DNA of 64,000 bases from Streptomyces venezuelae (GTDB lineage: Bacteria; Actinomycetota; Actinomycetes; Streptomycetales; Streptomycetaceae): positions 2,294,001-2,358,000 of the forward strand of contig NZ_CP029192.1 in NCBI RefSeq assembly GCF_008642315.1. The letters are read 5' to 3'. The position numbers and the translations under genes were made by a program. Position 1 is the stretch's first letter, and the number at the start of each line of letters is the position of its first letter. The notes under the pieces are model-generated. The model was not told where the DNA came from. It saw only the letters and a list, made by a program, of their open reading frames with translations, and searched no databases. Below are positions 25,943-34,645 of the stretch, one piece after another.

Positions 25943-28399
25943 ATGGCCCGCCGCAGCACGAAGACCCCGCAGCCCGACGAGTCGTACGAGGAGAAGATCC
26001 TCGACATCGACGTCGTCGACGAGATGCAGGGCTCCTTCCTCGAGTACGCGTATTCGGTCATCTACTCCCGTGCCCTGCCGGACGCCCGCGACGGCATGAA
26101 GCCCGTGCACCGCAGGATCGTGTACCAGATGAACGAGATGGGCCTGCGCCCCGACCGCGGCTACGTGAAGTGTGCCCGCGTCGTCGGCGAGGTCATGGGT
26201 AAGTTGCACCCGCACGGCGACGCGTCGATCTACGACGCGCTGGTGCGCATGGCGCAGCCCTTCTCGATGCGCCTCCCCCTGGTGGACGGGCACGGCAACT
26301 TCGGCTCGCTCGGCAACGACGACCCGCCGGCCGCCATGCGGTACACCGAGTGCAAGATGGCCGACGCCACCTCCCTGATGACGGAGTCGATCGACGAGAA
26401 CACCGTCGACTTCGAGCCGAACTACGACGGCCAGGAGATGGAGCCGTCCGCCCTCCCCGCGGCGTACCCGAACCTCCTGGTCAACGGCGCGTCGGGCATC
26501 GCGGTCGGCATGGCGACGAACATGCCGCCGCACAACCTCGGCGAGGTCATCGCCGCCGCCCGCCACCTCATCAAGCACCCGGGGGCGGACCTCGAGACCC
26601 TGATGAAGTACGTGCCGGGCCCGGACCTGCCCACGGGCGGCCGCATCGTCGGCCTCGGCGGCATCAAGGACGCGTACGAATCGGGCCGCGGCACCTTCAA
26701 GACCCGCGCGACGGTGTCGGTGGAGAACGTGACGGCGCGCCGCAAGGGCCTCGTCGTCACCGAACTGCCCTTCACGGTCGGCCCCGAGAAGGTCATCTCC
26801 AAGATCAAGGACCTGGTCGGCTCGAAGAAGCTCCAGGGCATCGCCGACGTCAAGGACCTCACCGACCGCGCGCACGGCCTGCGCCTGGTCATCGAGATCA
26901 AGAACGGCTTCGTCCCCGAGGCCGTCCTGGAGCAGCTCTACAAGCTGACGCCGATGGAGGAGTCCTTCGGCATCAACAACGTGGCGCTGGTCGACGGCCA
27001 GCCGCTCACCCTCGGCCTCAAGGAGCTCCTGGAGGTCTATCTCGACCACCGGTTCAACGTGGTGCGCCGCCGCAGCGAGTTCCGCCGCGGCAAGAAGCGC
27101 GACCGTCTGCACCTGGTGGAGGGCCTCCTGGTCGCCCTTCTGGACATCGACGAGGTCATCCGCCTCATCCGCTCCAGCGAGAACTCCGCGCAGGCCAAGG
27201 AGCGCCTGATCGAGCGCTTCTCGCTCAGCGACATCCAGACGCAGTACATCCTCGACACGCCGCTGCGCCGCCTGACCAAGTTCGACCGCATCGAGCTGGA
27301 GTCCGAGCGCGACAGGCTCAACGGCGAGATCGACGAGCTGACCGGCATCCTGGAGTCGGACGCCGAGCTGCGCAAGCTGGTCTCCACGGAACTGGCCGCC
27401 GTCGCCAAGAAGTTCGGCACCGACCGGCGCACGGTGCTCCTTGAGTCGTCCGGCACCCCCGCCGCGGGACCGGTCTCGCTTCAGGTCGCGGACGACCCGT
27501 GCCGGGTCCTCCTCTCCTCGACGGGCCTGCTGGCCCGCACGGCCCACGGCGAGCCGTTCGACGAGGGCGGCGCCAAGCGCGTGAAGCACGACGTGATCGT
27601 CTCCGCGGTGCCGGCGACGGCGCGCGGCGAGGTGGGCGCGGTCACGTCCGACGGGCGGCTGTTGCGCCTCTCCGTAGTGGACCTTCCCCAGCTGCCGGAG
27701 ACGGCGAGCGCACCCAACCTCTCCGGAGGGGCGCCCGTCTCGGAGCTGCTGACCCTGGAGAAGGACGAGAAGCTGATCTGCCTGATGACGCTGGACGAGT
27801 CCTCGCCGGGCCTCGCGCTCGGCACCGAGCAGGGCGTCGTCAAGCGTGTGGTCCCCGACTATCCCTCCAACAAGGAGGAGTTGGAGGTCATCACGCTGAA
27901 GGACGGCGACCGCATCGTCGGCGCGGCCGAGCTGCGCACGGGTGAGGAGGACCTCGTCTTCATCACGGACGACGCCCAGCTCCTGCGCTACCAGGCGTCG
28001 GTGGTCCGCCCCCAGGGGCGTCCGGCGGGTGGCATGACGGGCGTCAAGCTCGCCGACGGCGCGAAGGTCATCTCCTTCGCGGCGGTGGATCCGGCGACGG
28101 ACGCGGTCGTCTTCACGGTGGCGGGCTCGCGCGGCACGCTGGACGACTCGGTGCAGACGACGGCGAAGCTGACGCCGTTCGACCAGTACCCGCGCAAGGG
28201 GCGCGCCACGGGTGGCGTGCGCGTCCAGCGGTTCCTGAAGGGCGAGGACTGCCTGAGCTTCGCCTGGGCGGGTCCGACGCCGCCGTACGCGGCACAGCGC
28301 AACGGCACCCCGGCGGAGCTGCCGGAGATCGACCCGCGCCGAGACGGCTCGGGGGTCTCGCTCAAGAAGCCGGTGGCGGCGGTCGCCGGGCCGGTATAG
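25943..28399 (+). CDS. parC: DNA topoisomerase IV subunit A
   Basis: ATG 25943 (GAAGGAG 11 nt upstream) gives 818 aa. The GyrA/ParC core is clear: [44 protein letters not shown], and the DNA-linking tyrosine in AMRYTECKM. The C-terminal domain has a beta-pinwheel with GyrA-box-like repeats that are degenerate ([13 protein letters not shown]), as expected for ParC rather than GyrA. With ParE, encoded 13.5 kb away, it decatenates replicated chromosomes. The gap between parC and parE holds about a dozen unrelated genes, which is normal in Streptomyces. Confidence 0.95.
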   Translation: MARRSTKTPQPDESYEEKILDIDVVDEMQGSFLEYAYSVIYSRALPDARDGMKPVHRRIVYQMNEMGLRPDRGYVKCARVVGEVMGKLHPHGDASIYDALVRMAQPFSMRLPLVDGHGNFGSLGNDDPPAAMRYTECKMADATSLMTESIDENTVDFEPNYDGQEMEPSALPAAYPNLLVNGASGIAVGMATNMPPHNLGEVIAAARHLIKHPGADLETLMKYVPGPDLPTGGRIVGLGGIKDAYESGRGTFKTRATVSVENVTARRKGLVVTELPFTVGPEKVISKIKDLVGSKKLQGIADVKDLTDRAHGLRLVIEIKNGFVPEAVLEQLYKLTPMEESFGINNVALVDGQPLTLGLKELLEVYLDHRFNVVRRRSEFRRGKKRDRLHLVEGLLVALLDIDEVIRLIRSSENSAQAKERLIERFSLSDIQTQYILDTPLRRLTKFDRIELESERDRLNGEIDELTGILESDAELRKLVSTELAAVAKKFGTDRRTVLLESSGTPAAGPVSLQVADDPCRVLLSSTGLLARTAHGEPFDEGGAKRVKHDVIVSAVPATARGEVGAVTSDGRLLRLSVVDLPQLPETASAPNLSGGAPVSELLTLEKDEKLICLMTLDESSPGLALGTEQGVVKRVVPDYPSNKEELEVITLKDGDRIVGAAELRTGEEDLVFITDDAQLLRYQASVVRPQGRPAGGMTGVKLADGAKVISFAAVDPATDAVVFTVAGSRGTLDDSVQTTAKLTPFDQYPRKGRATGGVRVQRFLKGEDCLSFAWAGPTPPYAAQRNGTPAELPEIDPRRDGSGVSLKKPVAAVAGPV

Positions 28400-28403
28400 C
28401 CGG

Positions 28404-29510
28404 CTAGAAGTCGGCCGGGTCGCCTTCGGCTTCCTCGTCCGGCTCCTGCACGTACCGCAGTACGCCCCACATGCTCCGCTCGTCGGCGGCCTGTGGGGCG
28501 TACTCGCGACAGGCCTCCAGTTCCTTCTCCAGGGCCGGTACGTCGACGCCCGACCCGATGAGCACCAGCTGGGTCAGCCGCGGCTCGCCGGGGCTCCAGG
28601 GCTGCGGGTAGAAGCGCAGGAACCGTCCCACGGCGTGGACCTCGTACCGGTTCCGCGGATCGGCGGCACCGAAATCGACGTACCCCTTGATGCGGTAAAG
28701 CCCTTCGGGCCGACTGTCGAGAAGGGCCATCAAGGGACGCGGCCCCATGGGCACTTCTGAGGTGAAGGCGAGACTCTCGTAGGCGGAGTGCAGGTGGTCG
28801 CCGTGCTCGCAGCGGTCATCGTGGTCGTGGTGGTCGCCGTGGTCGTGGTGGTCGCCGTGGTCGTCCTCGCGGAGGTCGTCGAAAGAGAGCTGCCCCACGC
28901 GCTCCCCCACGGGTGCGCGGTCGAAGAACAGCTCCACGTCGACGCGGCCGTACGAGGCGGGGACGACGGCCGCGCGGCCCGCGAGCCCACGGACGGCCTC
29001 GAGAACGCGCTCGCGCTCCGCACCGGGCACCCTGTCGGCCTTGTTCACCACGACGAGGTCGGCGATGCCCAGGTGCCGGTCCACCTCGGGGTGCCGCTCC
29101 CGGGTGGCGTCGAACTCGGCGGCGTCCACGACCTCGACGAGTCCCCCGTAGACGATGTGCGGGTTCTCGCTGGCCAGCAGCATCTTCACGAGCTCCTGCG
29201 GCTCGGCGAGCCCGCTCGCCTCGATGACGATGACGTCGATGCCCGCGGCGGGCCGGGCGAGCCGCTCCAGGTACTCGTCGAGCTCACTGGCGTCCACGGC
29301 GCAGCACAGACAGCCGTTGCCGAGGGAGACCGTCGAGTCGCCGAGCTGACCGGCGACGGACATGGCGTCGATCTCGATCAAGCCGAAGTCGTTGACGATC
29401 GCCCCGATCCGGCTGCCGCCGCTGCGGTGCAGCAGATGGTTGAGCAGGGTCGTCTTGCCCGAGCCCAGGAAGCCGGCGAGGACGACGACCGGGATCTGCT
29501 GCCTGTTCAA
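28404..29510 (-). CDS. CobW/COG0523-family GTPase with His-rich region
   Basis: TTG 29510 is the start: GAGG lies 6 nt upstream and the P-loop (VVVLAGFLGSGKTTLLNHLL) begins 10 residues later. The 368-aa protein has the metal-binding GNGCLCCAVD (CxCC), Walker B/G3 IVIEASGLAEPQ, NKAD, and a C-terminal CobW domain. Between the GTPase and CobW_C there is a tract REDDHGDHHDHGDHHDHDDR, a clear metal-chelating sequence. COG0523 proteins deliver zinc or cobalt to client proteins, often under Zur control; no Zur box is visible upstream. It is convergent with parC, 4 nt apart. Confidence 0.9.
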   Translation of the reverse strand: MNRQQIPVVVLAGFLGSGKTTLLNHLLHRSGGSRIGAIVNDFGLIEIDAMSVAGQLGDSTVSLGNGCLCCAVDASELDEYLERLARPAAGIDVIVIEASGLAEPQELVKMLLASENPHIVYGGLVEVVDAAEFDATRERHPEVDRHLGIADLVVVNKADRVPGAERERVLEAVRGLAGRAAVVPASYGRVDVELFFDRAPVGERVGQLSFDDLREDDHGDHHDHGDHHDHDDRCEHGDHLHSAYESLAFTSEVPMGPRPLMALLDSRPEGLYRIKGYVDFGAADPRNRYEVHAVGRFLRFYPQPWSPGEPRLTQLVLIGSGVDVPALEKELEACREYAPQAADERSMWGVLRYVQEPDEEAEGDPADF

Positions 29511-29826
29511 CGCGGACCTCTCGTATCGACGCTGGTACGGACCGCGACGGATGCCGTACGACGGATGAAGACGGGGCAAGGATAGGCACGCGTGGTCGGG
29601 CCGCGGAGTGAACGATTGTTAGCGGCGCTCGCGGGGCACACGTTAGGCACGGCGCCGGGTTGTCAGACCACCGCTTCCTTCCGTGCGCCTCCTCTCCGCC
29701 TCCCCGCCGATCAGAGCCGCTCGGCACCCTGGGAGACGGCAAGCGCACCGCCCATCGCTCGCCGGTCCGCTCCCTGTCGACCCGCACCCGACGACCGGCG
29801 GACGGTCGCCCGAATCGGGGGTTGAC
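29511..29826. other. Intergenic region cobW-like / DUF6082
   Basis: This 316-nt gap contains the divergent promoters. I looked for a Zur-type palindrome for the CobW gene and found none. No gene is supported here. Confidence 0.4.
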
Positions 29827-30384
29827 ATGTTCACAAAGATGCACGCGGCAGAAGTGCTGCGCTGCGCCGTCACAGCAGGGCTTGGCATCGCCGCGGGAGC
29901 CGTCGCCACCACGGCCGCGCAGCGACGTTCCTTCGATGCGCTCGACGCACGGCTCGCGCACCTGGAGCGCACGGCACGGGCCCAGCGCCACGCGAATCTG
30001 ACCTACCAGCAGCGGCTGCACTGGGAGTTGCTGAGCAAGGCCATGGACGACGCCGACCTCGCCGAGGTCCTCGACGCCTACGGAGAGGGCGTCTCCGCCA
30101 AACGGCAACGGCAGTACCTCTACGCCAACGCGATGTACACCAACATGGTGCTCAACTACCGCATCGGCAATTTCACCCGGGACCAGTTCTTCGGGTACGC
30201 CCGCGGCATGCTCCAGAACCCCATCGTCCGGGAGTACTGGCACGCGACCCGGCCTCATCGCGCGACGCTGGACAGCACGACGGAGGAGGCTCAACTGGGC
30301 CTGATGGTCGACGACCTCCTGCAGCAACTGGAGGAGGCGGACATCGACGAGTGGTGGGTCGTAGGCGAGCCTCCGCCCGCATAG
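29827..30384 (+). CDS. DUF6082 family protein
   Basis: This 185-aa protein starts MFTKMHAAEVLR with an N-terminal hydrophobic helix (CAVTAGLGIAAGAVATTAA), then a helical soluble domain containing LTYQQRLHWELLSKAMDDADL, YLYANAMYTNMVLNYRIGN and the acidic C-terminus EEADIDEWWVVGEPPPA. This is the DUF6082 family, common in multiple copies in Streptomyces genomes and of unknown function. The ATG has a GGGGG-type ribosome site at about 8 nt. Confidence 0.8.
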   Translation: MFTKMHAAEVLRCAVTAGLGIAAGAVATTAAQRRSFDALDARLAHLERTARAQRHANLTYQQRLHWELLSKAMDDADLAEVLDAYGEGVSAKRQRQYLYANAMYTNMVLNYRIGNFTRDQFFGYARGMLQNPIVREYWHATRPHRATLDSTTEEAQLGLMVDDLLQQLEEADIDEWWVVGEPPPA

Positions 30385-30639
30385 GGCCAGGTCGGAGGCT
30401 TGTGCGGGCCCGCGCGGCGGGGGCACTTGATCCACTCGGGGGACATGGTCCTCGTCTCGCGAGAGGGCCCGTAACCAAATGTTCAACGTGGCGTTTTGCA
30501 GTGCCCATCGGTGAACGCCAGCCTTTCACCACTACAAGAGCGCCGGTGTTCAGCGCTGCTGTCTGCGAGCCACTTTCCTTCAGGTCTCGAACGCGGCGGC
30601 TCCAGGTACGTCGGCCGCGAGATCAAAGGGATAACGACA

Positions 30640-30879
30640 GTGAGCCGAATCATCCGTCGTATCGGGGCGTCTCCCCGCGCTCGTGGTTGCGCGACGGGCC
30701 AGAACTGTCCCGACATCTTCGAGCTGACCGACGGAAGTTTCGCTGTCATCGGTACCGACGTCACAGCCACACTGGACGCCGACCTTCCCGCGGACGCCTC
30801 GCGCGCCGACTACGAACGCATCGTCACGATCTCCCGCGAGACCTTGATCCGGGCCAAGGCGGACATCCCCGACGCCTGA
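30640..30879 (+). CDS. Small conserved protein of unknown function, 79 aa
   Basis: GTG 30640 with AAAGGG 9 nt upstream gives VSRIIRRIGASPRARGC... The recognisable part is CPDIFELTDGSFAVIGTDVTATL, then a helical C-terminus (YERIVTISRETLIRAKADI). Similar small proteins occur widely in Streptomyces, often next to other small regulatory-type genes; I recall them beside DUF6879 proteins, but none is present here. A perfect 16-bp terminator follows. Function unknown. Confidence 0.7.
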   Translation: MSRIIRRIGASPRARGCATGQNCPDIFELTDGSFAVIGTDVTATLDADLPADASRADYERIVTISRETLIRAKADIPDA

Positions 30880-30910
30880 CAGCCACGCAACACCGTTCAG
30901 CCGCATCAAT

Positions 30911-30947
30911 ACTGAGGGGCGCCGACATTGCGTCGGCGCCCCTCAGT
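30911..30947. terminator. Perfect 16-bp hairpin terminator
   Basis: Arms 30911-30926 and 30932-30947 are perfectly complementary with a 5-nt loop (attgc). It sits between the small 79-aa gene and the convergent citrate synthase homologue. Confidence 0.85.
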
Positions 30948-30971
30948 GTTCCCCCCTTGGCCCGCTACGGG

Positions 30972-32165
30972 TCAGTCGAGCGTCGGCACCGGCACCGGCA
31001 CCGGCACCGGCACCGGAGGAACCGGCCCCACATACCGCGCCGCCGGCCGAATGATCTTTGAGTCGCGGGCCTGTTCCAGGATGTTGGCGCTCCAGCCGAT
31101 CACTCGTGCCGAGGCGAACGTCGGAGTGAACATCTCGCGGGGCAGGCCGCACAGCTCCATGACCACGCCCGCGTAGAACTCCACGTTCGTGTGAAGCTCG
31201 CGGCCGGGCTTGAGCTCCGCGAGGATCGCCTCGACCTGGCGCTCCACCTCCACCGCGAACTCCACCATGTCGCCGCCGAACTGCTGGGCGATGCCTCGCA
31301 GCATGCGGGAGCGGGGGTCCTCGGTGCGGTAGACGGGGTGACCGAAGCCCATGATGCGGTCCCCGGCGAGGACCCGCTCACGGATCCAGCCGTCGATGCG
31401 GTCGCGGGTGCCGATCGCGTCGAGGGTGTCCAGGGCCCGACTCGGCGCGCCACCGTGCAGCGGGCCCGACAACGCGCCGACCGCACCCACCAGACAGGCC
31501 GCCACGTCCGCGCCCGTCGAGGTGATGACGCGGGCGGTGAATGTTGACGCGTTGAAGCCGTGATCAATGGTCGAGATCAAGTATTGCTCGATCGCCCGGG
31601 TGCGGGCGGCGTCCGGTTCCGAACCGGTCAGCATGTAGAGGTAGTTGGCGGCGTACGACAGGTCGTCGCGCGGTTCGACGGGGTCGAGGCCCTGGCCGAG
31701 CCGGTACAGCGCGGTGAGCAGCGTCGGAACGACGGCGGACGCGGCCAGGGCGTCCGCGCGGCGCCGGTCGTCGTCGATGTCGTACACCGGGCGGAAGCCC
31801 TTCGACGCGCCGAAGAGCGACAGGGCGCTGCGCAGCCCGGAGAGCGGGCCCGACAGCACGCCGGCGCGGGCCACGGCGGGCAGCGCCTCGCGCACCTCCG
31901 CGGGGAGGTGGCGCAGCGCCGCGGTGTGCGCGGCGAACGCGGCGCTCTGCTCGGCGTCGGGCAGCTCGCCGTGGAACATCAGGTGCCATACGTCCTCGAA
32001 GCCGCGGTGCTGCGCGAGTTCGACGGCCGAGTACTGGCGGTAGTGGTAGAAGCCCTCGTACCCCCTGACGTCCCCGAGTTCCGTCTCGGTGACGACGACA
32101 CCCGCGAGCCCTCGTGGGACCTCTACGGGCTCGGTGGGGGTGGCGGTGGAGCCATTGATCGGCAT
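30972..32165 (-). CDS. Citrate synthase family protein (CitA/methylcitrate-type)
   Basis: This 397-aa protein has the citrate synthase active-site segments LSGPLHGGAPSRAL (His), IMGFGHPVYRTEDPRSRM (His) and HTNVEFYAGVV where the usual catalytic Asp is Glu, a variant I also recall from mycobacterial CitA-type enzymes. It should condense an acyl-CoA with oxaloacetate. GAGGAG lies 4 nt before the ATG. The C-terminus is a Pro-Val repeat (VPVPVPVPVP) encoded by five identical GGCACC hexamers at 30985-31014. It diverges from a second citrate-synthase-like gene across a 120-bp shared regulatory region. Confidence 0.9.
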   Translation of the reverse strand: MPINGSTATPTEPVEVPRGLAGVVVTETELGDVRGYEGFYHYRQYSAVELAQHRGFEDVWHLMFHGELPDAEQSAAFAAHTAALRHLPAEVREALPAVARAGVLSGPLSGLRSALSLFGASKGFRPVYDIDDDRRRADALAASAVVPTLLTALYRLGQGLDPVEPRDDLSYAANYLYMLTGSEPDAARTRAIEQYLISTIDHGFNASTFTARVITSTGADVAACLVGAVGALSGPLHGGAPSRALDTLDAIGTRDRIDGWIRERVLAGDRIMGFGHPVYRTEDPRSRMLRGIAQQFGGDMVEFAVEVERQVEAILAELKPGRELHTNVEFYAGVVMELCGLPREMFTPTFASARVIGWSANILEQARDSKIIRPAARYVGPVPPVPVPVPVPVPTLD

Positions 32166-32189
32166 GTTTCTCCTCGACTTCCTCCCTGG

Positions 32190-32246
32190 ACTTGATTCGA
32201 CTGTCCATGCTTGATTGAGTCGATGTCAATATTGATTCGATCAATG
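32190..32246. promoter_or_regulatory. Three phased TTGATT repeats, candidate operator
   Basis: In the 120 bp between the two divergent citrate synthase genes the hexamer TTGATT occurs at 32192, 32211 and 32232 on the same strand. Spacings are 19 and 21 bp, close to two helical turns. The first and third read TTGATTCGA, and the third sits in a perfect 6-bp inverted repeat, attgat-tcg-atcaat (32231-32245). The HTH-fused citrate synthase encoded just to the right is an obvious candidate to bind it. That is inference. Confidence 0.55.
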
Positions 32247-32285
32247 CACACGTACAGGTATCGGGATGCGGATACGGTGACGCCC

Positions 32286-33554
32286 ATGACGGATCAAGGA
32301 ACCGCGCACGAAAGCCGGCGGCTCAGCACCAAGGAAGCCGCAGAACTGCTCGGCGTGAAGCCCGAGACCGTGTACGCGTACGTGAGCCGTGGCCAGCTCA
32401 GCAGCCGCCGCGGACCGGGCTCCCGGGGCAGCACGTTCGACGCCAAGGAGGTCCAGGCCCTGGCCCGCAGGAACCGGCGGGAACCCGCCGGACCCACCAC
32501 GGCGAACGAGCTCTCCGTACGCACCCGGATCACGCTCATCGACAAGGACCGCTACTACTACCGTGGCGTCGACGCCACGGAGCTCGCGCTGAACCACTCC
32601 TACGAAGAGGTCGCCGAGTGGCTGTGGACCGGTGTCCTGCGGCCCGGCGTCGACTTCACCGCACCCGAGGAGACCGCTGCCGCGGCCCGCCGCGCCGTCG
32701 ACGCGCTGCCCGAACACAGCGGACCCACCGACCGGTTGCGGGTCGCCGCCATCTCCGCGGCGGCCGCCGACCCGCTCCGCTTCGACCTCTCCGAAGACGC
32801 CGTCATCGGCACCGCGCGCACCCTCATCCCCACCCTCGTCACCGCCCTTCCGCCCGTCCTGCCCACCCACCGCGACGCAGGCCCGCTGGCCCGCCGCCTG
32901 TGGGCCCGGCTGACCGGCATCAAGCCCGACGAAGCCGCCCTGCACGCCCTGGACACGGCCCTCGCGCTGCTCGTCGACCACGACCTCGCCGCGTCGACGC
33001 TCGCCGTCCGCGTCGCGGCCTCGGCGCGCGCCCACCCCTACGCCGCGGTCTCCGCCGGACTGGGCGTCCTGGAGGGCCCCCTGCACGGCGCGGCGAGCGG
33101 GCTCGCGCATCGCATGCTGCTCGACGTGCTCGACAGGGGCAGCGCGGCCCCCGCCGTCTCCGACGAACTCCGCGCCGGCCGCCGGGTCCCGGGGCTCGGC
33201 CACCGCCTCTACCCCGGCGAGGACCCGCGCGCGCAGGCCCTGTTCACCCTCCTGGAGGTGATGCCGAAAGCAGGCCCCGCCCTCGCGGCGGCCCGCGATG
33301 TGGTCGCCACCACCGCCCGCCACACCGACCTGCGGGCCAACGTCGACCTCGCCCTGGCCGTCCTCACGGCGTCCTCGGGCATGCCGGCCGAGGCGGGCGA
33401 GACGATCTTCGCGGTGGCGCGCACGGCGGGCTGGATCGCGCACGCCTTGGAGGAGTACGAGGAACGGCCGCTGCGCATGCGTCCCAGTGGCCAGTACGTC
33501 GGCCTGCGCCCGCCCCAGCCGATGCCGTCCCCGGAGACGGCTCCTGCGACGTGA
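32286..33554 (+). CDS. Helix-turn-helix / citrate synthase fusion protein
   Basis: ATG 32286 gives 422 aa. Residues 12-70 are a MerR/excisionase-type helix-turn-helix (RLSTKEAAELLGVKPETVYAYVSRGQLSSRRGPG), followed by a complete citrate-synthase fold. Active-site segments are LEGPLHGAASGLAHRML, VPGLGHRLYPGEDPR and RANVDLALAV, so both His and the Asp are kept. It could be an enzyme that also binds DNA, or a regulator that uses the old active site to sense acyl-CoA/oxaloacetate. The ribosome site is weak (GGTG), and a GTG 9 nt earlier is possible. Confidence 0.88.
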   Translation: MTDQGTAHESRRLSTKEAAELLGVKPETVYAYVSRGQLSSRRGPGSRGSTFDAKEVQALARRNRREPAGPTTANELSVRTRITLIDKDRYYYRGVDATELALNHSYEEVAEWLWTGVLRPGVDFTAPEETAAAARRAVDALPEHSGPTDRLRVAAISAAAADPLRFDLSEDAVIGTARTLIPTLVTALPPVLPTHRDAGPLARRLWARLTGIKPDEAALHALDTALALLVDHDLAASTLAVRVAASARAHPYAAVSAGLGVLEGPLHGAASGLAHRMLLDVLDRGSAAPAVSDELRAGRRVPGLGHRLYPGEDPRAQALFTLLEVMPKAGPALAAARDVVATTARHTDLRANVDLALAVLTASSGMPAEAGETIFAVARTAGWIAHALEEYEERPLRMRPSGQYVGLRPPQPMPSPETAPAT

Positions 33555-33569
33555 TGCCGAAGAAGAGAC

Positions 33570-33588
33570 GCAGGTTAGGCTCGCCTGC
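33570..33588 (+). promoter_or_regulatory. Iron-box-like site before the sucrase/ferredoxin-like gene
   Basis: GCAGGTTAGGCTCGCCTGC matches the DmdR1/IdeR iron-box pattern TTAGGTTAGGCTCACCTAA at 14 of 19 positions, including the whole core AGGTTAGGCTC and CCT, and is itself an imperfect palindrome. It ends exactly one base before the GTG start, where no Shine-Dalgarno exists, so the transcript would be leaderless or nearly so. Confidence 0.55.
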
Positions 33589-34617
33589 GTGAGTACGTGT
33601 GCGACCGCATCGCGGGACCTGACCGAGCCTCTCGCGGGCACCGCGGCCACCGCGCGGACATGGCTCCTGCTGGAACAGCCGGGTCCCTGGGGCGCCAAGG
33701 CCCTGACGTCCAGCCATCTCGACCCCGAGCTCGGCCGCGCCCTGGAGAAGGCCGCCAAGGACACCGGCGTGCGCATCGCCCTGATCCGCCGCCCGGGACG
33801 GCACGCGGACTGCCATGCGACGGCCCGGCACCAGGTCTACGTGGGGCACACCGTCCCCGGCCGCACCTGGCTGCGCGGCGCGGAGCTCGACGACCCCGGT
33901 CAGCTGCTGGACCTCGACTTCGCCGCCCTCGGCGCGGGTGACCACGGCGGCTTCGGCGCCCCGCACACCGGCGATCCGCTCGCGCTCGTCTGCACGAACG
34001 GCAAGCGCGACCGCTGCTGCGCGCTTCTCGGTCGGCCGCTCGCCGCCGCGCTCGCCTCCTCGGGGGCCGAGGGCGCCTGGGAGATCACTCATCTGGGTGG
34101 TCACCGCTTCTCGCCCACCCTGCTCGTGCTGCCCTACGGATACGCGTACGGCCGCATGGAGACCGCCGCCGTCAAGGAAATCCTCGACGCGGCCCGCGCG
34201 GGCCGCGTCCTCACCGAGGGCTGCCGGGGCAACTCGGCCTGGGAACGGCCCGGGCAGGCCGCCGAGCTCGCCGTGCGCGAATCGACGGGTGAGGACGCGG
34301 CGGACGCCCTGCGGGTCGTCGCGACGGAGAGAGCGGACGGGGCGGGCAGGGAAGGCGTGGCGGGCGGGGCAGGCGCGGCGGCTGGAGAAGACGGCACGGA
34401 CCGGCAGGTTCCGCTCTGGGAGGTGACCGTCGCGCACGCCGACGGCCGACGGTGGCGCGTCACCGTCGCGCAGGAAGCGTCGCTGCCGCCCCGCCCGGAG
34501 AGCTGCGGCGCGGCGCTCGGCTCGCCCGCGCGGATGGACGTCCTGGACGTGCAGACCGTCCCCGAGGGCGCGGAGGGGCCCGCGTACGAGATCCCCGCCA
34601 CAGACGCTTCGAAGTAG
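33589..34617 (+). CDS. Sucrase/ferredoxin-like (Apd1-type) [2Fe-2S] protein
   Basis: GTG 33589 begins a 342-aa protein of the Suc_Fer-like family. The first half is the thioredoxin-like ferredoxin-type domain; CTNGKRDRCCALLGRPL and HLGGHRFSPTLLVLPYG supply the two Cys and two His (HxxxH) that bind a bis-histidinyl [2Fe-2S] cluster in yeast Apd1. The C-terminal part is a Gly/Ala-rich linker and a small domain (LWEVTVAHADGRRWRVTVAQEA). The iron-box-like site next to its start suggests it is repressed by iron. Its electron partner and substrate are unknown; it lies 34 nt after the HTH-citrate synthase gene. Confidence 0.85.
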   Translation: MSTCATASRDLTEPLAGTAATARTWLLLEQPGPWGAKALTSSHLDPELGRALEKAAKDTGVRIALIRRPGRHADCHATARHQVYVGHTVPGRTWLRGAELDDPGQLLDLDFAALGAGDHGGFGAPHTGDPLALVCTNGKRDRCCALLGRPLAAALASSGAEGAWEITHLGGHRFSPTLLVLPYGYAYGRMETAAVKEILDAARAGRVLTEGCRGNSAWERPGQAAELAVRESTGEDAADALRVVATERADGAGREGVAGGAGAAAGEDGTDRQVPLWEVTVAHADGRRWRVTVAQEASLPPRPESCGAALGSPARMDVLDVQTVPEGAEGPAYEIPATDASK

Positions 34618-34645
34618 CCGGGTCGCGGCCGTACCGTTCGTACAC

